Assembly: GCA_950022655.1 (NCBI GenBank)
Contig: OX465580.1
Location: 3,085,122 to 3,149,121 of the forward strand
DNA length: 64,000 bases
Direction of reading: 5' to 3'
Source of the DNA: Alentia gelatinosa
Lineage: Eukaryota > Annelida > Polychaeta > Phyllodocida > Polynoidae
Made by a program: the position numbers and the translations under genes. Below are positions 1 through 11,390 of this stretch, one piece after another. Position 1 is the stretch's first letter; each line of letters opens with the position of its first letter. The notes beneath the pieces were generated by a model. The model saw only the letters and a program-made list of their open reading frames with translations, searched no databases and was not told the DNA's origin.

Positions 1-330
1 TGTGGTGTGGTGTGCAGCCACCTTTCTCCTTTATCCCCCACAGTGGTAGACTTACAGCTATATCAAAGGCCAGTCCTTCTTATACCATGTCTATGTGGTG
101 TAGTGTACAGCCACCCTTCTCCTTCACCTCCAGCAGTGGTAGGTTTACTGCTATATCAAAGACCAACCCTTCTCATACCATCTCTATGTGGTGTGGGAAG
201 TAAAAGAACTCTCACCTCGGTAAATGTGTAGGGGTGGGATTTCTTCCTACATTCATCTCATAGATTCGGTCAAATCCAAAGTAAGTCTAATTGACTTAAT
301 TGGACGTTAAACTACCAAAACTTTTTTTTT
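1..330 (+). mobile_element. SINE-like repeat with internal 93-bp units, copy 1 (5' end outside window)
   Basis: Two internal units (CAGCCACCTTTCTCC...TATGTGGTGTGG) are followed by the common 3' body (AAAAGAACTCTCACCTCGGT, AAATGTGTAGGGGTGGGATT, TTCATCTCATAGATTCGGTC) and a tail related to GACGTTAAACTACCAAAAC. The tail is split by a poly-T tract at 321-352; its AAAC repeat continues near 373-400. The start is cut by the window edge. Confidence 0.8.
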
Positions 331-1904
331 TTTTTTATTTATTTTTTTTTCTTGACCTTGCCTCGTCGTCTATTAAACTACCAAAACAAACAAACAAACA
401 AGGGGTTGGTAGGCGGCACAGCAGAGTCAGGATTGTGGTGGCTGTGGTTTGTTTAATTTGCGGTCTGCGGATCGTACTCAGATGACCTTGTGGTGTGGTG
501 TGCATCTTTCCGCTCAGAACCCCACTCACCGACGTACGTCCTGAAGTCACTGGTCCCGTACATTGTCAATGGGGACCTTCCTTGAATAGACTTCTTTTTT
601 CATCAGGCTGGTTTCACAACGTATCCGCTTGGTTACCCAACGCCTTGCAGCCAAACAAACACCCGGCAACGTATTCTAATAGGCCTTTTTCCGTAGGCCG
701 GTGTCGCACCTTATCAGCCTAGTTACCCCACGGCTGAAGCCAAACATTCACCTGGCAACGTATTCTTTACCAATGGATTACTCAGTGTATAAGCGTAATA
801 CGTTCATAATACCCTTGTACATTATTTCCAGTGATATAATAATGATTGCATCGTATTCTATGGTGTTCCAGCTCAAATCTGGTATGTCATACATGCATAT
901 TGCCTCAATAATACTTTAGATATAGCATAGATAACATAGGATCACCGAAATTGAATACACATTAATAAATTGGCAGGCCCAGCTATCATATGCTTATCTT
1001 TCTCCAAGTTAAAACCAAAACAATTTTCAACTATAAATTTTTGATAGTCCAGACTCGTTGATACAATGCCTTTAATTGTTCTAGCAGTCCAATCTGTCCA
1101 AAAACAACACTCCTGCAATCACACCCACCGTTCACACTCTAGGTGTGATTGCTATGTCTCTATATACAAGCCGCCTGACTCTGCTGTGTTTGTCCGAGCA
1201 GCCGCGTAACTAGACAGTGGGCCGTTAGGCGGCGCTGAACGGCAACACCTGTATTCCTTAGCATTGGTTCGCTGAGTGTATGTGCAATACGTTTATGATA
1301 CCCGTTCAGATTATTTCAATAGAAAGTACAGTGATTGCATCGTATTCTGTAGTATTCCAGCTCCTATTTGCTGGGTTACACATGAATTTTGTCCTAGTTT
1401 TACTTCAGATATGATTTAGATAACACAGGTGGCTGTACAATAATTCATTGGTGGGCATATATGCCTATCTTTATCTATGGAAAAACTAGACAGGCAGCCG
1501 CACACCACCCGAGGTTGACGCGTAGTAATACACGAGCGCTAGCAGTAATTGCCATATTAAAGGGTATAACAACAGGGACTATTTCTTTGCTCTTTATAGA
1601 AGGGGAATATTTTCCCGTATGCCACAGCTGTGAGGCCGTATACCACAGATTTGAATCCGTAAATTCAATTCATCTCTAAGGGGTTGGGTGTTGGGTATTT
1701 TGGGTAGGATGCTTGAATGCCTTCCCAATGTTTAGTTTTTACGTAACAACCAAGGTATAACCCACTTTATCCTACCCCTCATATTAATCTCCATAGATTC
1801 AACATGGCGTGACTGTATGCCACGGTTATACCATAAAATATATATATGCCAGACGTGACACATGAAGTTAAAAATACGTGACGGGGAAGGTTAAATTCTA
1901 TACG
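331..1904. other. No gene seen; repeat relics
   Basis: AT-rich sequence without a supportable ORF. Around 1480-1560 there is a relic of a hairpin element (TTGACGCGTAGTAATACACG followed by AGCGCTAGCAGTAATT); the stretch AGGGTATAACA nearby recurs near 5740. Nothing else is recognised. Confidence 0.5.
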
Positions 1905-2275
1905 TTATCCTACCCCTAATAAAAAACGCCATAGGTTTAACATTGACTCAGTGTATTTGACATAGCGTTGGATAAAGTGTTATTTATGCACCAAGGTGAA
2001 TTAAAAAAACGGACCAATCAGGGACGAGATAAAGAAAGTAGATCCGGCAGCATTGATAACTACTAACATGGATAATTACAAATATTCTCTGTATATCGGT
2101 GAGATGGGGTAGGATAAATACGAAACCGAACTCGAGTTAGCCTTGTCAATGTTTATACCACTCTGGTCAGGTCTGCTACTCACTAAACTCGGCTAACGCC
2201 TCGTGTAGTAATACACGACCTGCCCATCGTGGCATAAACATTGACAAGGCTAACTCTCGTTTGGTTTCTACTAAG
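1905..2275 (+). mobile_element. Hairpin-tipped repeat, family E, copy 1
   Basis: It begins TTATCCTACCCCTAATAAAA, has CGCCATAGGTTTAACATTGA, then GGGGTAGGATAAA near 2107, then a hairpin. The stem is AACTCGAGTTAGCCTTGTCAATG... paired with CATTGACAAGGCTAACTCTCG; the tip is GGCTAACGCCTCGTGTAGTA. It ends GTTTGGTTTCTACTAAG. A near copy lies at 10848-11248. Flanks TACG/TACG could be a 4-bp target duplication. No coding capacity. Confidence 0.8.
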
Positions 2276-4060
2276 TACGCCATATTAAGAATCATATGAA
2301 ATCTGGTGACGCTTCTTCAAAGTTGTGAAATCACGAGGCTTAGCTGTAGCACTTCTGACACCAAACGCGTTGCGACCACGAATAGAGAGAAAAAGCAATT
2401 TTTTCCAACTACGATGTCCGTCAAAGGACTTCAACGGAACGAAAAAAATTTCAATCAAACGACGTTTCTTCATAGTGTTTGAATACTCAAGTTCATTCAA
2501 GCGAGTCCCTCCTTTTATAGAACTCAGGCGGGGACAGGTTACATAAAATGGGGTAACCTTCTGAAACCTGTTCGTGGTATTTTAAGATGGAGTAACCTAG
2601 TCAAAAGACGTCGTCTTTTGTCATCAGAAAATAAAGGGCACAGAGTGGGTTTTCAGTCTGCCAATAGTTATACAATAAAGAATACCTACATAAATGACAG
2701 AAACACTGGTTATTATGTTAAAAGGGTTATTAATAACACATTCTAAGCAAATGAATAGAAAATAAATACCAAATGAATATAAACAAATAACAGTTTCACA
2801 GTCCCAGGAAGGCATCTCCAGGAGGTCCAGGAGGTCCACCTCATTGAAGGGGGTGTCTGGGGGTGAGGTCCGCTGAGGTATCACACCTTCAAAGCCTCCT
2901 ACCCCCCCTGAGCCGCCCACCACTAACCTGTAAGCGGGCCTCTTACCTGGCACCTTCAGCAGGCGCGAAAATCACTGGTACTAATATTCACTCACTGTGG
3001 CCCGCCCAGAGCCACTAGAGATGTGGGGATTACCATTCAAACAACACACTCCGGCCGCCCGGGCCCGCCCGGGAATGCTTAGTGTATTGTTCTGGTTGCA
3101 ACAATGTCTGTCCCGTATACAAACGAGGAGCTTAAACATGGATTTTGTGATATCTGGAATGTTTTTGATAAGATTTCCCCCCAAAATGTCCCTTTAAGCG
3201 GGGTTTTGAAGCATTTCTGTACCGATAATTCAATTAAGGGACTTAATTGTAGGTTAATTCATGTAAGGTGAGAGGTCAGATAACTGGATTAAAGGACCTA
3301 ATTGTAGGTTAATTTATGTAAGGTGAGAGGTTAGCTTGGGACACCTTGGAGATTAAGGTCACTTGATGATTGTACAGAACCCTGGCGGGTGTGTTAGGCA
3401 GTAAGGCCCAGTTCACATTGTGCGACTGGGGGTACCCAGGTACGCCCGGTCGCCGACGTTCACAGACGTTCACGCAGAGGTCGCGTGGTCGCATGAAACT
3501 CACATGAAAAATCGCTTCAGTGGATCAGGCAGTCGCATGGAATTCGCTTGGTGCTCGCATGGCTCATTCAAGAACATTCAAGAAACCTTTTTTTTTTTTT
3601 TTTTTTTTTTTATTTAACACAAAATTCACCAAGGTTGGTGGTCTTCCATTTTGCCGATTACAACATGCATTGGCATACAAATACCATTGTCCATTATTTT
3701 GAAGTACATGATGTTAGCGAATTCCAGGAGCCCTGTAGTTTTCCTATGGAGACTATGTACTAGGTGGGTAATAAGGAGAGAAAACATGAATAATGACTCC
3801 AGTTTCACTAGAATTACACAAGCGGCGGTAAGAACGTTGAATATGCGCCGCACTATGGCGGTGTTTTTCTTGTTTTAGTTATTTCTGCGTAGTTGTAGGT
3901 GAGGTGAGACAGATAACAGAACGTCCGCCCTCCACCCAGACTCAGTGACTCGTCCTTCGCAGAGTTCATTCAGCTACAGGGGGCGTGGTCACCGTCACAG
4001 GGGCAGCTTTGATTGACAGCCGCCAGTAGTGGCGTGTGTAAAAGTAGGCGGGGCTTAACA
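2276..4060. other. No gene seen; small repeats
   Basis: ORFs here are short and lack recognisable motifs. A roughly 40-bp direct repeat (CTTAATTGTAGGTTAATTCA, then TGTAAGGTGAGAGGT) occurs twice in 3238-3335. A run of T lies at about 3586-3611. Confidence 0.5.
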
Positions 4061-4068
4061 TCCTCTCT

Positions 4069-4320
4069 TACACTCTCCAAGCAGAGATCCTGCTTGTATG
4101 AGTCAGACTCAGAGGCCGTGAAAGATCTGGTTGGAGAGTGCGGCTGCTCACTCACCAAGCAGAGATCCTGCGTGCTACTTGTATGAGTCACACTCAGAGG
4201 CCGTGAAAGATCTGGGTGGAGAGGGTGACTGCTGACTCACCAAGCAGACATCTCGTGGTTCTTTAACAAGCAGGGCGCATGGTCTATGCTTGGAGAGTGA
4301 GAGCAGCTATAAATAACCCC
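4069..4320 (+). promoter_or_regulatory. Promoter-like block: duplicated TGAGTCA units and a TATA box
   Basis: Two direct copies of an ~83-bp unit (CAAGCAGAGATCCTGC, GAGGCCGTGAAAGATCTG) carry TGAGTCA at 4099-4105 and 4184-4190; a reverse copy, TGACTCA, lies at 4233-4239. TGAGTCA is the consensus AP-1/TRE site. TATAAATA follows at 4308-4315 in G+C-rich flanks. No ORF of note follows, so it might drive a non-coding RNA or belong to a mobile element. Confidence 0.35.
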
Positions 4321-4462
4321 GCCGTGCTTCGTGGGCATTCTCTGAATCTACGGGGGCGTTCGTAAAACAGTCTCAGCCCCCGGAGGTGTTCGCAAAACGC
4401 TACCGTTTACTGCCCTTGAATCTCCTCAACAGCTCGCAAACAATATTCATTTATTCGTTTAT

Positions 4463-4497
4463 TATTTCGGTTTGACCTATAGGTCAAGACCGAAATA
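4463..4497. repeat. Inverted repeat, 16-bp stem
   Basis: TATTTCGGTTTGACCT pairs with AGGTCAAGACCGAAATA around a two-base centre, with one unpaired base. Confidence 0.8.
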
Positions 4498-4671
4498 TAT
4501 TAGGGGAGACGGGGAACGGTTTTTGCGGCTCATATTATAATACATTACAGTAATATATTCAGGAATCCTGAATAATTGTAGCCTCAATACCCTCGATACC
4601 CTGTGGTGAACTGGTCAGATGTGGTCCGCACCCGGCGACAGTCGTGTATTTTTATATATTGCAACAGGCTT

Positions 4672-5052
4672 CCCCCTCCCTCCCTCCCTCCCTCCCTCCC
4701 TCCCTCCCTCCCTCCCTCCCTCCCTCCCTCCCTCCCTCCCTCCCTCCCTCCCTCCCTCCCTCCCTCCCTCCCTCCCTCCCTCCCTCCCTCCCTCCCTCCC
4801 TCCCTCCCTCCCTCCCTCCCTCCCTCCCTCCCTCCCTCCCTCCCTCCCTCCCTCCCTCCCTCCCTCCCTCCCTCCCTCCCTCCCTCCCTCCCTCCCTCCC
4901 TCCCTCCCTCCCTCCCTCCCTCCCTCCCTCCCTCCCTCCCTCCCTCCCTCCCTCCCTCCCTCCCTCCCTCCCTCCCTCCCTCCCTCCCTCCCTCCCTCCC
5001 TCCCTCCCTCCCTCCCTCCCTCCCTCCCTCCCTCCCTCCCTCCCTCCCTCCC
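4672..5052. repeat. (TCCC)n microsatellite, about 380 bp
   Basis: Roughly 94 nearly perfect TCCC units, ending in a T-rich stretch. All frames stay open across it on both strands, giving artefact ORFs of the PPSL / REGG type. The strand asymmetry (pure pyrimidine/purine) would favour triplex DNA, and its complement is G-rich. Confidence 0.97.
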
Positions 5053-5439
5053 TTTTTTCTTTTTTATTTCTTAAAACATGTATACAATACTTGTTGAAAC
5101 CGAAATCATGGCAATGCCATGCCAACTGTTAATCCTTGTTATTAGACGTGACTAAAACAACCCATTTCTGAAATGACTTTTTAAAGGATAAGGGCCCAAT
5201 AAACCATCACGTAAATCAAAATAACCTGAGACCTCTAAGTGGGACCGGGTTTGTAGGGAATGGACCATGGTAGCTGATACTCAAATCATATAGGATAGAT
5301 ACATATCTATTATATTCCATCTTATATAAAGTTCCCATTGAAAATATGTGGGGACCCATTATTTAAAAACTGCCAAATACCATAACCAGTGTAGACATAT
5401 TTCAAATCCATGGTATACATAGGCAATAATCGATGGTTC

Positions 5440-5695
5440 TTTGGACAGGCAGTCGTAAACCACGAGGGGTTGACACGTAGTAATACACGTAGTAGTCACT
5501 TCACCCACTGCCACTGTACGCCTCTACGTTAGGCATAAGGCACTTAACTTGTTAAGACTGGAGTTGTTGGAAGATGGATTCTTACTGAGTCCAAACAGTC
5601 CTCCAGTATAAATAAAATCTTTAAAAAAAACAAAAAAAACGAGCGCTAGCGAGTGAATTACTACCTGCCTGTCCACATAACCATTGTTTGTTGCA
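5440..5695. mobile_element. Hairpin element interrupted by an insertion
   Basis: GGACAGGCAG...TTGACACGTAGTAATACACG at the left and GAGCGCTAGCGAGTGAATTA...CTGCCTGTCC at the right form the arms and tip of one hairpin. They are separated by about 150 bp of unrelated sequence (5490-5640) that includes an A-rich stretch. Confidence 0.55.
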
Positions 5696-5799
5696 TTTAT
5701 TATCCATTTTTTCTAATAAATCAAGTAATTTCCATATCAAAGGGTATAACAATAGGGGCTGTTTCTTTGCTCGATGGCACAAAGGGACTATATACACAA

Positions 5800-5895
5800 T
5801 AATGACTGGTTTTCTGTACGAGTGGCCGTAATCTCCGAGTAGTTGACGCGTAGTAATATCTTAGCGATTAGCGAGGATATTACGTCGTCAACTAC
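5800..5895. mobile_element. Hairpin-element relic (F-like stem)
   Basis: GAGTGGCCGTAATCTCCGAG and TTGACGCGTAGTAATATCTT are followed by GCGATTAGCGAGGATATTAC and CGTCAACTAC. The tip and the TTGAC...GTCAA stem match family F. The right arm is cut by a SINE fragment that starts at about 5893. Confidence 0.55.
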
Positions 5896-6178
5896 AATCC
5901 CAAGGTTGTAGGACTTTGTGGGTTCCAGTCCCACTGCAGCCACCTTTCCCCTCCACCTCCAGCAGAGGTAGATTTACTGCTATATCAAAGGCCAAACCTT
6001 CTCATACCATGTCTATGTGGTGTGGGAAGTAAAAGAACTTGCACCTCGGTAAATGTGTAGGGGTGGGATTTCTGCCTAAATTCATCACATAGATTCGATC
6101 ACCACCCTTGTGGTGTAAAAGAACCTTGAGAAAGTCTGGTAAGGACCTGTAAGGGTTACCTGGACATTAAATCAAACA
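5896..6178 (+). mobile_element. SINE-like repeat, copy 2 (one internal unit)
   Basis: It starts inside the tRNA-like head (ATCCCAAGGTTGTAGGACTT, GGGTTCCAGTCCCACTGCAG), has one 93-bp unit and the standard 3' body with GGACATTAAATCAAAC. The 5' part of the head is lost where it abuts the hairpin relic. Confidence 0.8.
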
Positions 6179-6378
6179 TTGGATATTATGATTTACTATA
6201 CACCCATGCCGTATATATTGTAAATACACACCGTTTCGGCATATGACGTAAAAATACTGTACAGACCGCTGGTCCGTACACTAAAATACGGACCACCTTG
6301 CCATACACGTTTATTAAGAAATTGGTTGTTATACCAAATGAAATTGATTTTTTTTTAAATTTCGGGTATATAGTTAAT

Positions 6379-6525
6379 ATATAACGTCCAACCATGCTTG
6401 TACAAGTCACAGAACTCGATGATAATTTACCGTTTGTATGGAACTCGGCATAAATGCCTCGGTCCGTACAAACCATAAATTAGCATCTCGTTCTGTGACT
6501 TGTACAGCATGGTCAGGACGTTCTA
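6379..6525. repeat. Long imperfect hairpin
   Basis: ATATAACGTCCAACCATGCT and TGTACAAGTCACAGAAC pair with GTTCTGTGACTTGTACA and GCATGGTCAGGACGTTCTAT. Inside is a second inverted pair (GATAATTTACCGTTTGTATG with its complement near 6460-6485). The surrounding 6180-6380 has more short CGTA-rich inverted pieces. No coding signal. Confidence 0.7.
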
Positions 6526-7133
6526 TATAAGTATTTCAACGGTATACTAAGAAGAAAGCTTTATCTAAGTTGTTTGGTTAAAATCCAGAAATGGTGTTTT
6601 GGATACACTCCCCCCATCGGTGAGCTCTGTACCCACAGTCTACCACTCCGGTTATCTAACTCGCTAATAACAATAGGTGTCCCCTCTCTGATTGTGTGTG
6701 GTTCATGGGTAATAGTCATGTATTATAAATGACAATATTATTTTATTCAGTCAACGAGTGTGTTTTACGATTACGATAATAGTTAAAATGCGAATGAGTA
6801 GCAAGTAGAGGTGATGATTTTTGTTATAAGAAACAAGGTGTTATCTTCATTTTTTGACAATGGACAAATGAATGTATCTCATAATATGCTAAATGAGACA
6901 TGCTTATTTGTGTATTATAAGTATCTACAAGTTAACAGATAAAGTGATGTAATACATAATAATATAACTTGTAAAATGATGTAAGCTGAGTCCGTACGCA
7001 GTACATTAGTACTGATCGGGCTCAGGGTAAACAAAGAGAAGGGGGAAAAAAAAAAACCATTATGGAATATGAGCTGTTGATAGACTGAGGTATGAGAGTT
7101 CTCATGTCAGACAGATACACAGTAATGCTGTGA

Positions 7134-7434
7134 TACTATGGAGAAACCAAACAAGAGTTAGTCATGTTGTTTATCGCATGACGGCAAGATCCCGTATTAC
7201 TGCACAAGGTGAAACCGAGAGCAGTAATACGCTATCTTGCCGGAGTGCGATGAACAATAACACGACTAACCTCGAGTTTGGTTTAGAATTTATCCTAACC
7301 CGCCTGTCTAAATTACTTCTACATTGACAAATGATGTCATTTGTCAAGTATATCCCACTAGAGCGATATTTTTCAGACCGAATACAGTGAGCCAATGTTA
7401 AGCCTATTGAGTTTTTTTATTAGGGGTAGGATAA
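7134..7434 (-). mobile_element. Hairpin-tipped repeat, family D, copy 1
   Basis: In reverse orientation it reads TTATCCTACCCCTAATAAAA, then a CAATAGGCTTAACATTGG-like core, then the inverted box, then a hairpin with stem GAGTTAGTCATGTTGTT. The tip GGTGAAACC (7208-7216) is a variant of GGCGAAGCC. It ends at ACTATGGAGAAACCAAAC. The second copy, 26364-26645, is nested in another element. Confidence 0.8.
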
Positions 7435-7839
7435 GGCTGTTGACCCCAGCAGGTCACTGTCATATCTGTATGATGATAAACCCGATTCCACACTGACTCC
7501 TCTTTGTTTTTATAATCTGACTCACTCCACTTCCCGTAACGACGCATTTCAGTCATTATCATCCGCAACTTTCCACTTGTTCTCATTTTCTGTTCATACA
7601 ATTCCTGTTCCTTGTGTAAAACAAAGAGGATTTGTTGGTTTTGTTTATTGGTTTGATTTAACGTCCAGTTAACTAGTGCAGGTTCTCACAACAAAGAGGA
7701 TTTTAATCAGAGTTGCTAGATTTATATTTTTCCATCGGACTCCACGGTTCTATTTTCACTATCAATAGAATTAATTTTCATTGTGCAAATATTGTGACTT
7801 AATATTACATACATCGGCCTTTAAAAAGAATATTACTAA

Positions 7840-8235
7840 ACTCGACCAAGGCCTCGTCAAGTAATTCCTTAAAGCCACCGAAATATGTTCACGATTCATC
7901 CCGACCATCGGCTCGGTGAGAGTTGGGAATAAAATGTCGGTGTCTTATACCCATAAGACACCGACATCGGTGTCTTATAGGTATAAGGTCGGGGAGAGTC
8001 GGTCATATCTGACATAGGCTGGCTTAGGACAGCGACCCGAAGGCTGTGCCCAATCACACCTTTGCCCGACGGATCCGTCGGGCCGGTTAGAATCGTGTCG
8101 CTGTACGCACTTCACAGACCCGATTTTAATTGGGTCGGGCATTACTATCATGGGAGTAATGACCGACTCTGCCCGACCTTAATCGTGTCGCTGTACGCAC
8201 TTCACCGACTGTTCCCGATTCTCTGAAGGCAGCTT
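7840..8235. mobile_element. Foldback repeat with ACACCGACATCGGTGTC core, family P, copy 1
   Basis: Rich in inverted pieces: ACACCGACATCGGTGTCTTA, GACGGATCCGTCGGG, and two copies of GTGTCGCTGTACGCACTTCA. The same modules occur in different order at 31574-32174. No coding signal. Confidence 0.65.
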
Positions 8236-8582
8236 CATTAGAGTCAATGAGTATCTGTATGATAGATACGCCAGTAGCCTTACCTAATAACTTTTCTATT
8301 TTTTTAACCCGAGACCAGTGTCCCTGAGTTATGGTTTTATCTTCTTCTTTTTTTTTCTTTTTTTTTCTTTTTTTAAATATAAATTTGAAGAACGATTCGA
8401 TGGTACAGGACCTCGCTCCTCCGTGTCCCATTTTTTGTGCACTAGATTTGAACCCGCGGGGTAAGGTCTGGGGTTAGCCGCACGGGCAACGACCCCAGAC
8501 TGAGTCAATAGGTGAATAAATATTGAACAGGCCTCTATTCAAACCCACCTGTCTACCCTTGTCGGCCCTACAGGGGGAATCT
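8236..8582. other. No gene seen
   Basis: A T-rich tract at 8340-8375 lies between repeat families. No motif recognised. Confidence 0.4.
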
Positions 8583-9475
8583 GAAAATTAGTGTCCTTCA
8601 ACCCCAGCAATAGTAGATTTACTGCTATATCAAAGACCAGTCCTTCTCATACCATGTCTATTTGGTGTGGTGTACAGCCACCTTTCTCCTTCACCCCCAG
8701 CAGTGGTAGATTTACTGCCATATCAAAGGCCAGTCCTTCTCATACCATGTCTATGTGGTGTGATGTACAGCCACCTTTCTCCTTCATCCCCAGCAGTGGT
8801 AGGTTTACTGCTATATCAAAGACCAGTCCTTCTCATACCATGTCTATGTGGTGTGGTGTAGAGCCACCTTTCTCCTTCATCCCCAGCAGTGGTAGATTTA
8901 CTGCTATATCAAAGACCAGTCCTTCTCATACCATGTCTATGTGGTGTGGTGTACAGCCACCTTTCTCCCTCACCCCCAGCAGTGGTAAATTCACTGCTAT
9001 ATCAAAGGCCAGTCCTTCTCATACCATGTCTATTTGGTGTGGTGTACAGCCACCTTTCTCATTCACCCCCAGCAGTGGTAGATTTACTGCTATATCAAAG
9101 ACCAGTCCTTCTCATACCATGTCTATGTGGTGTGGTGTACAGCCACCTTTCTCCTTCATCCCCAGCAGTGGTAGATTTACTGCTATATCAAAGGCCAATC
9201 CTTCTCATACCATGTCCATGTGGTGTGGGAAGTAAAAGAACTTTCACCTCGGTAAATGTGTAGGGGTGAGATTTCTACCTAAATTCATCACATAGATTCG
9301 ATCACCACCTTCGTGTGGTGTAAAAGAACCTTGAGGAAGTCTGGTAAGAACCTGTAATGGGGCCATCCATAAAGCTCGTACGCAGAAATTCCGAAATTTT
9401 TTACCCCCCACCCCCACCCCCCACATACTTTATGGATGGCCCCAATGGTTAACTGGGCGTAAAATCAAACCAACC
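8583..9475 (+). mobile_element. SINE-like repeat, copy 3, with seven internal 93-bp units
   Basis: Seven head-to-tail units (TTTACTGCTATATCAAAG near 8619, 8712, 8805, 8898, 8991, 9084, 9177), then the usual 3' body to about 9475. Because 93 is divisible by three and the unit has no stop in two frames, it gives long artefact ORFs. The tRNA-like head is absent. A small MITE interrupts the 3' body. Confidence 0.88.
9359..9445. mobile_element. Short MITE nested in the SINE
   Basis: GGGGCCATCCATAAAG at the left and CTTTATGGATGGCCCC at the right are perfect 16-bp terminal inverted repeats around a C-rich centre. The intact SINE reads CTGTAATGGTTAACTGG at this place, so AAT flanking both ends looks like a 3-bp target duplication. 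Confidence 0.85.
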
Positions 9476-9849
9476 AACAAATCCAAATCACCGCACTCAG
9501 TGTTTGGCGTGACCAGAAAGTCAAGTCACTGTTAGCAGGCTTCTGTTTGAACACTCTGCTTCCTCGAGGAGTCTTTTTATTTATTTTGTTTTTGTTTTGT
9601 TTACTGAACAGAATTGGGCTTGATGGTGGTGTTTGATTTTTTTGTGGCGGTTTTACATTTTGCTCTGTCATGCAGTGTCATTGCAGGTTGCATCAAAGTG
9701 CTTTTGATCTTGTAATCATAACAGTACGGGGAACATCCATCAAATATTGAATTTCATGAGAGATTGGAATTTATTGTCTTTTTACAGTATTAACAAATCT
9801 ACCAAGAAAACCGCCCCCACCCCAATCTCTTATAGTCACTGATAGATGT

Positions 9850-10010
9850 CTAGTTCAACTGAACTCACATTTATATAGAACTGGGTCGAGAATCGTACAA
9901 ATAAACAATACTCCACAAAGTTGGATATATGCAGTAATTGTCATCAAGCCGAAGCTGAGTGCATCCAAATGATTAGCGTATTGTTTATTCCTATATACCA
10001 TTTCCGAAAC
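9850..10010 (-). mobile_element. Hairpin-element relic, family N
   Basis: TATATAGAACTGGGTCGAGA and ATCGTACAAATAAACAATAC at the left pair partly with GTATTGTTTATTCCTATA at the right; the tip is AGCCGAAGCTGAGTGC (9947-9962). Related copies lie at 24115 and 32430. Confidence 0.55.
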
Positions 10011-10249
10011 CCCATAGTTACATACAGCTGCTTGTGGTGCAGTAATTATAAGTTATGTAGCGAGGCTGACGTTTTCGTCCCGGGCTGACGTTTTCGTCCC
10101 GGCCTGACCACGTGACATAAAAAGCAGCGGGACGAAAACTTAACTATTGCAGTTACTCGATAAGGGTGGCCATTTTTCTAGGGCTATCGCAGGAAAAGAA
10201 ATAATCATTTTTATCGATATTTAAAGGTATATAGGAATAGGAAAACCAA

Positions 10250-10460
10250 GTACCAGTAATCAAAAGTCAAAGTTACTTGGTAAGGCTCGAAAAATTACTG
10301 CCCGCGGCCAAGGCCTTGGGCAGTAATTTTTCCAAGCCGTACCTCGTAACTTTGAACTTTTGCTCACCGGAACATAGTTTCCCTCTATTCTATGATTCGA
10401 GTATGATTCTGTATATATCTCACCCCTTTCAGGGACATTAGAATAGCATCACAACATCAT
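10250..10460. mobile_element. Hairpin repeat with GCAGTAATTTTT stem (family M)
   Basis: CAAAGTTACTTGGTAAGGCT and CGAAAAATTACTGCCCG pair with GGGCAGTAATTTTTCCAAGC and GTAACTTTG. The tip is GCGGCCAAGGCCTTG. TATCTCACCCC near 10419 is the box shared with the other hairpin families. Confidence 0.6.
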
Positions 10461-10847
10461 AATAATCATAATAATCATAATAAAAAAAAAAATAATAATA
10501 ATAATCATCAAGTAGTAGCAATTACACGGTTCCAGCACCGTACTCATGACGTCATCACTACGCCACCACCATGGCGTAGTGATGGCACTGATCCGTAAAT
10601 ATTATACGTATAATTTTTTATTGTTATTCCTATGGCAACACCCCCCCCCCCCCCCCACATTCTCAACATTGGGGAGACATTCAAGGATCCTTCTCAAAAT
10701 ATATCCCTACCCCTTAGGAGGGAGATTGGACCAATTGAAGTGTATACAGCACTCCCTTGGAAGTGATTCCTGCCTTTATTGATTTACTAATTCCAATGAT
10801 CTCTCCCTGATGTTTTTCCCAGAGACCTAACGATAACGATAGACCTT
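10461..10847. other. Simple repeats, no gene
   Basis: An ATA/ATC microsatellite (10455-10510), a palindromic GTAGTGATGGC/ACTACGCCACC stretch near 10555, and a run of C at about 10639-10656. Confidence 0.6.
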
Positions 10848-11248
10848 TTATCCTACCTCTAATAAAAAACGCCATAGGTTTAACATTGACTCAATGTATT
10901 TGACAGAGTGTTGAATAAAGTGTTATTTATGCACCGAGGTGAATAAAAAAATGGACCAATCAGGGACGAGATAACGAAAGTAGATCCGGCAGCATTGATA
11001 AATGTGGCCATCCTCCGATGAGTGTCAACACGCTACTAACATGGATTATTACAAAGTTCTCGGTGTATATCGGTGAGATGGGGTAGGATAAATACGAAAC
11101 CAAACTCAAGTTAGCCTTCTCAATGTTTATACCACTCTGGTCAGGTCTGCTACTCAATACACTCGGCTAACGCCTCGTGTAGTAATATACAAACTGCCCA
11201 TCTGGCATAAACATTGACAAGGCTAACTCTCGTTTGGTTTCTACTAAG
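10848..11248 (+). mobile_element. Hairpin-tipped repeat, family E, copy 2
   Basis: Near copy of 1905-2275 with the same boxes, stem, tip (GGCTAACGCCTCGTGTAGTA) and CTACTAAG end. It carries about 30-40 extra bases near 11000 (GTGGCCATCCTCCGATGAGT). Confidence 0.8.
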
Positions 11249-11390
11249 AATGTCCATCACTGCAGACTCAGTATCTACGTTTTCTCATAGTATTGAATCA
11301 CCGACCTGCAAGCTTATACAGTAAAACCCCGCTTAAGGGGCCACCCTCCGTTCCGAGCAAAGTGGCCCATTAAGTGGGGTTCTGAGTGGG

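Noticed and set aside
4603..5132. ORFs of 150-164 codons made of PPSL or GREG repeats
   Set aside because: They are translations of the TCCC microsatellite in every frame.
8591..9263. ORFs of 124-214 codons ([15 protein letters not shown] repeats)
   Set aside because: They are the 93-bp internal unit of the SINE, seen in ten places with different unit numbers and no conserved start.
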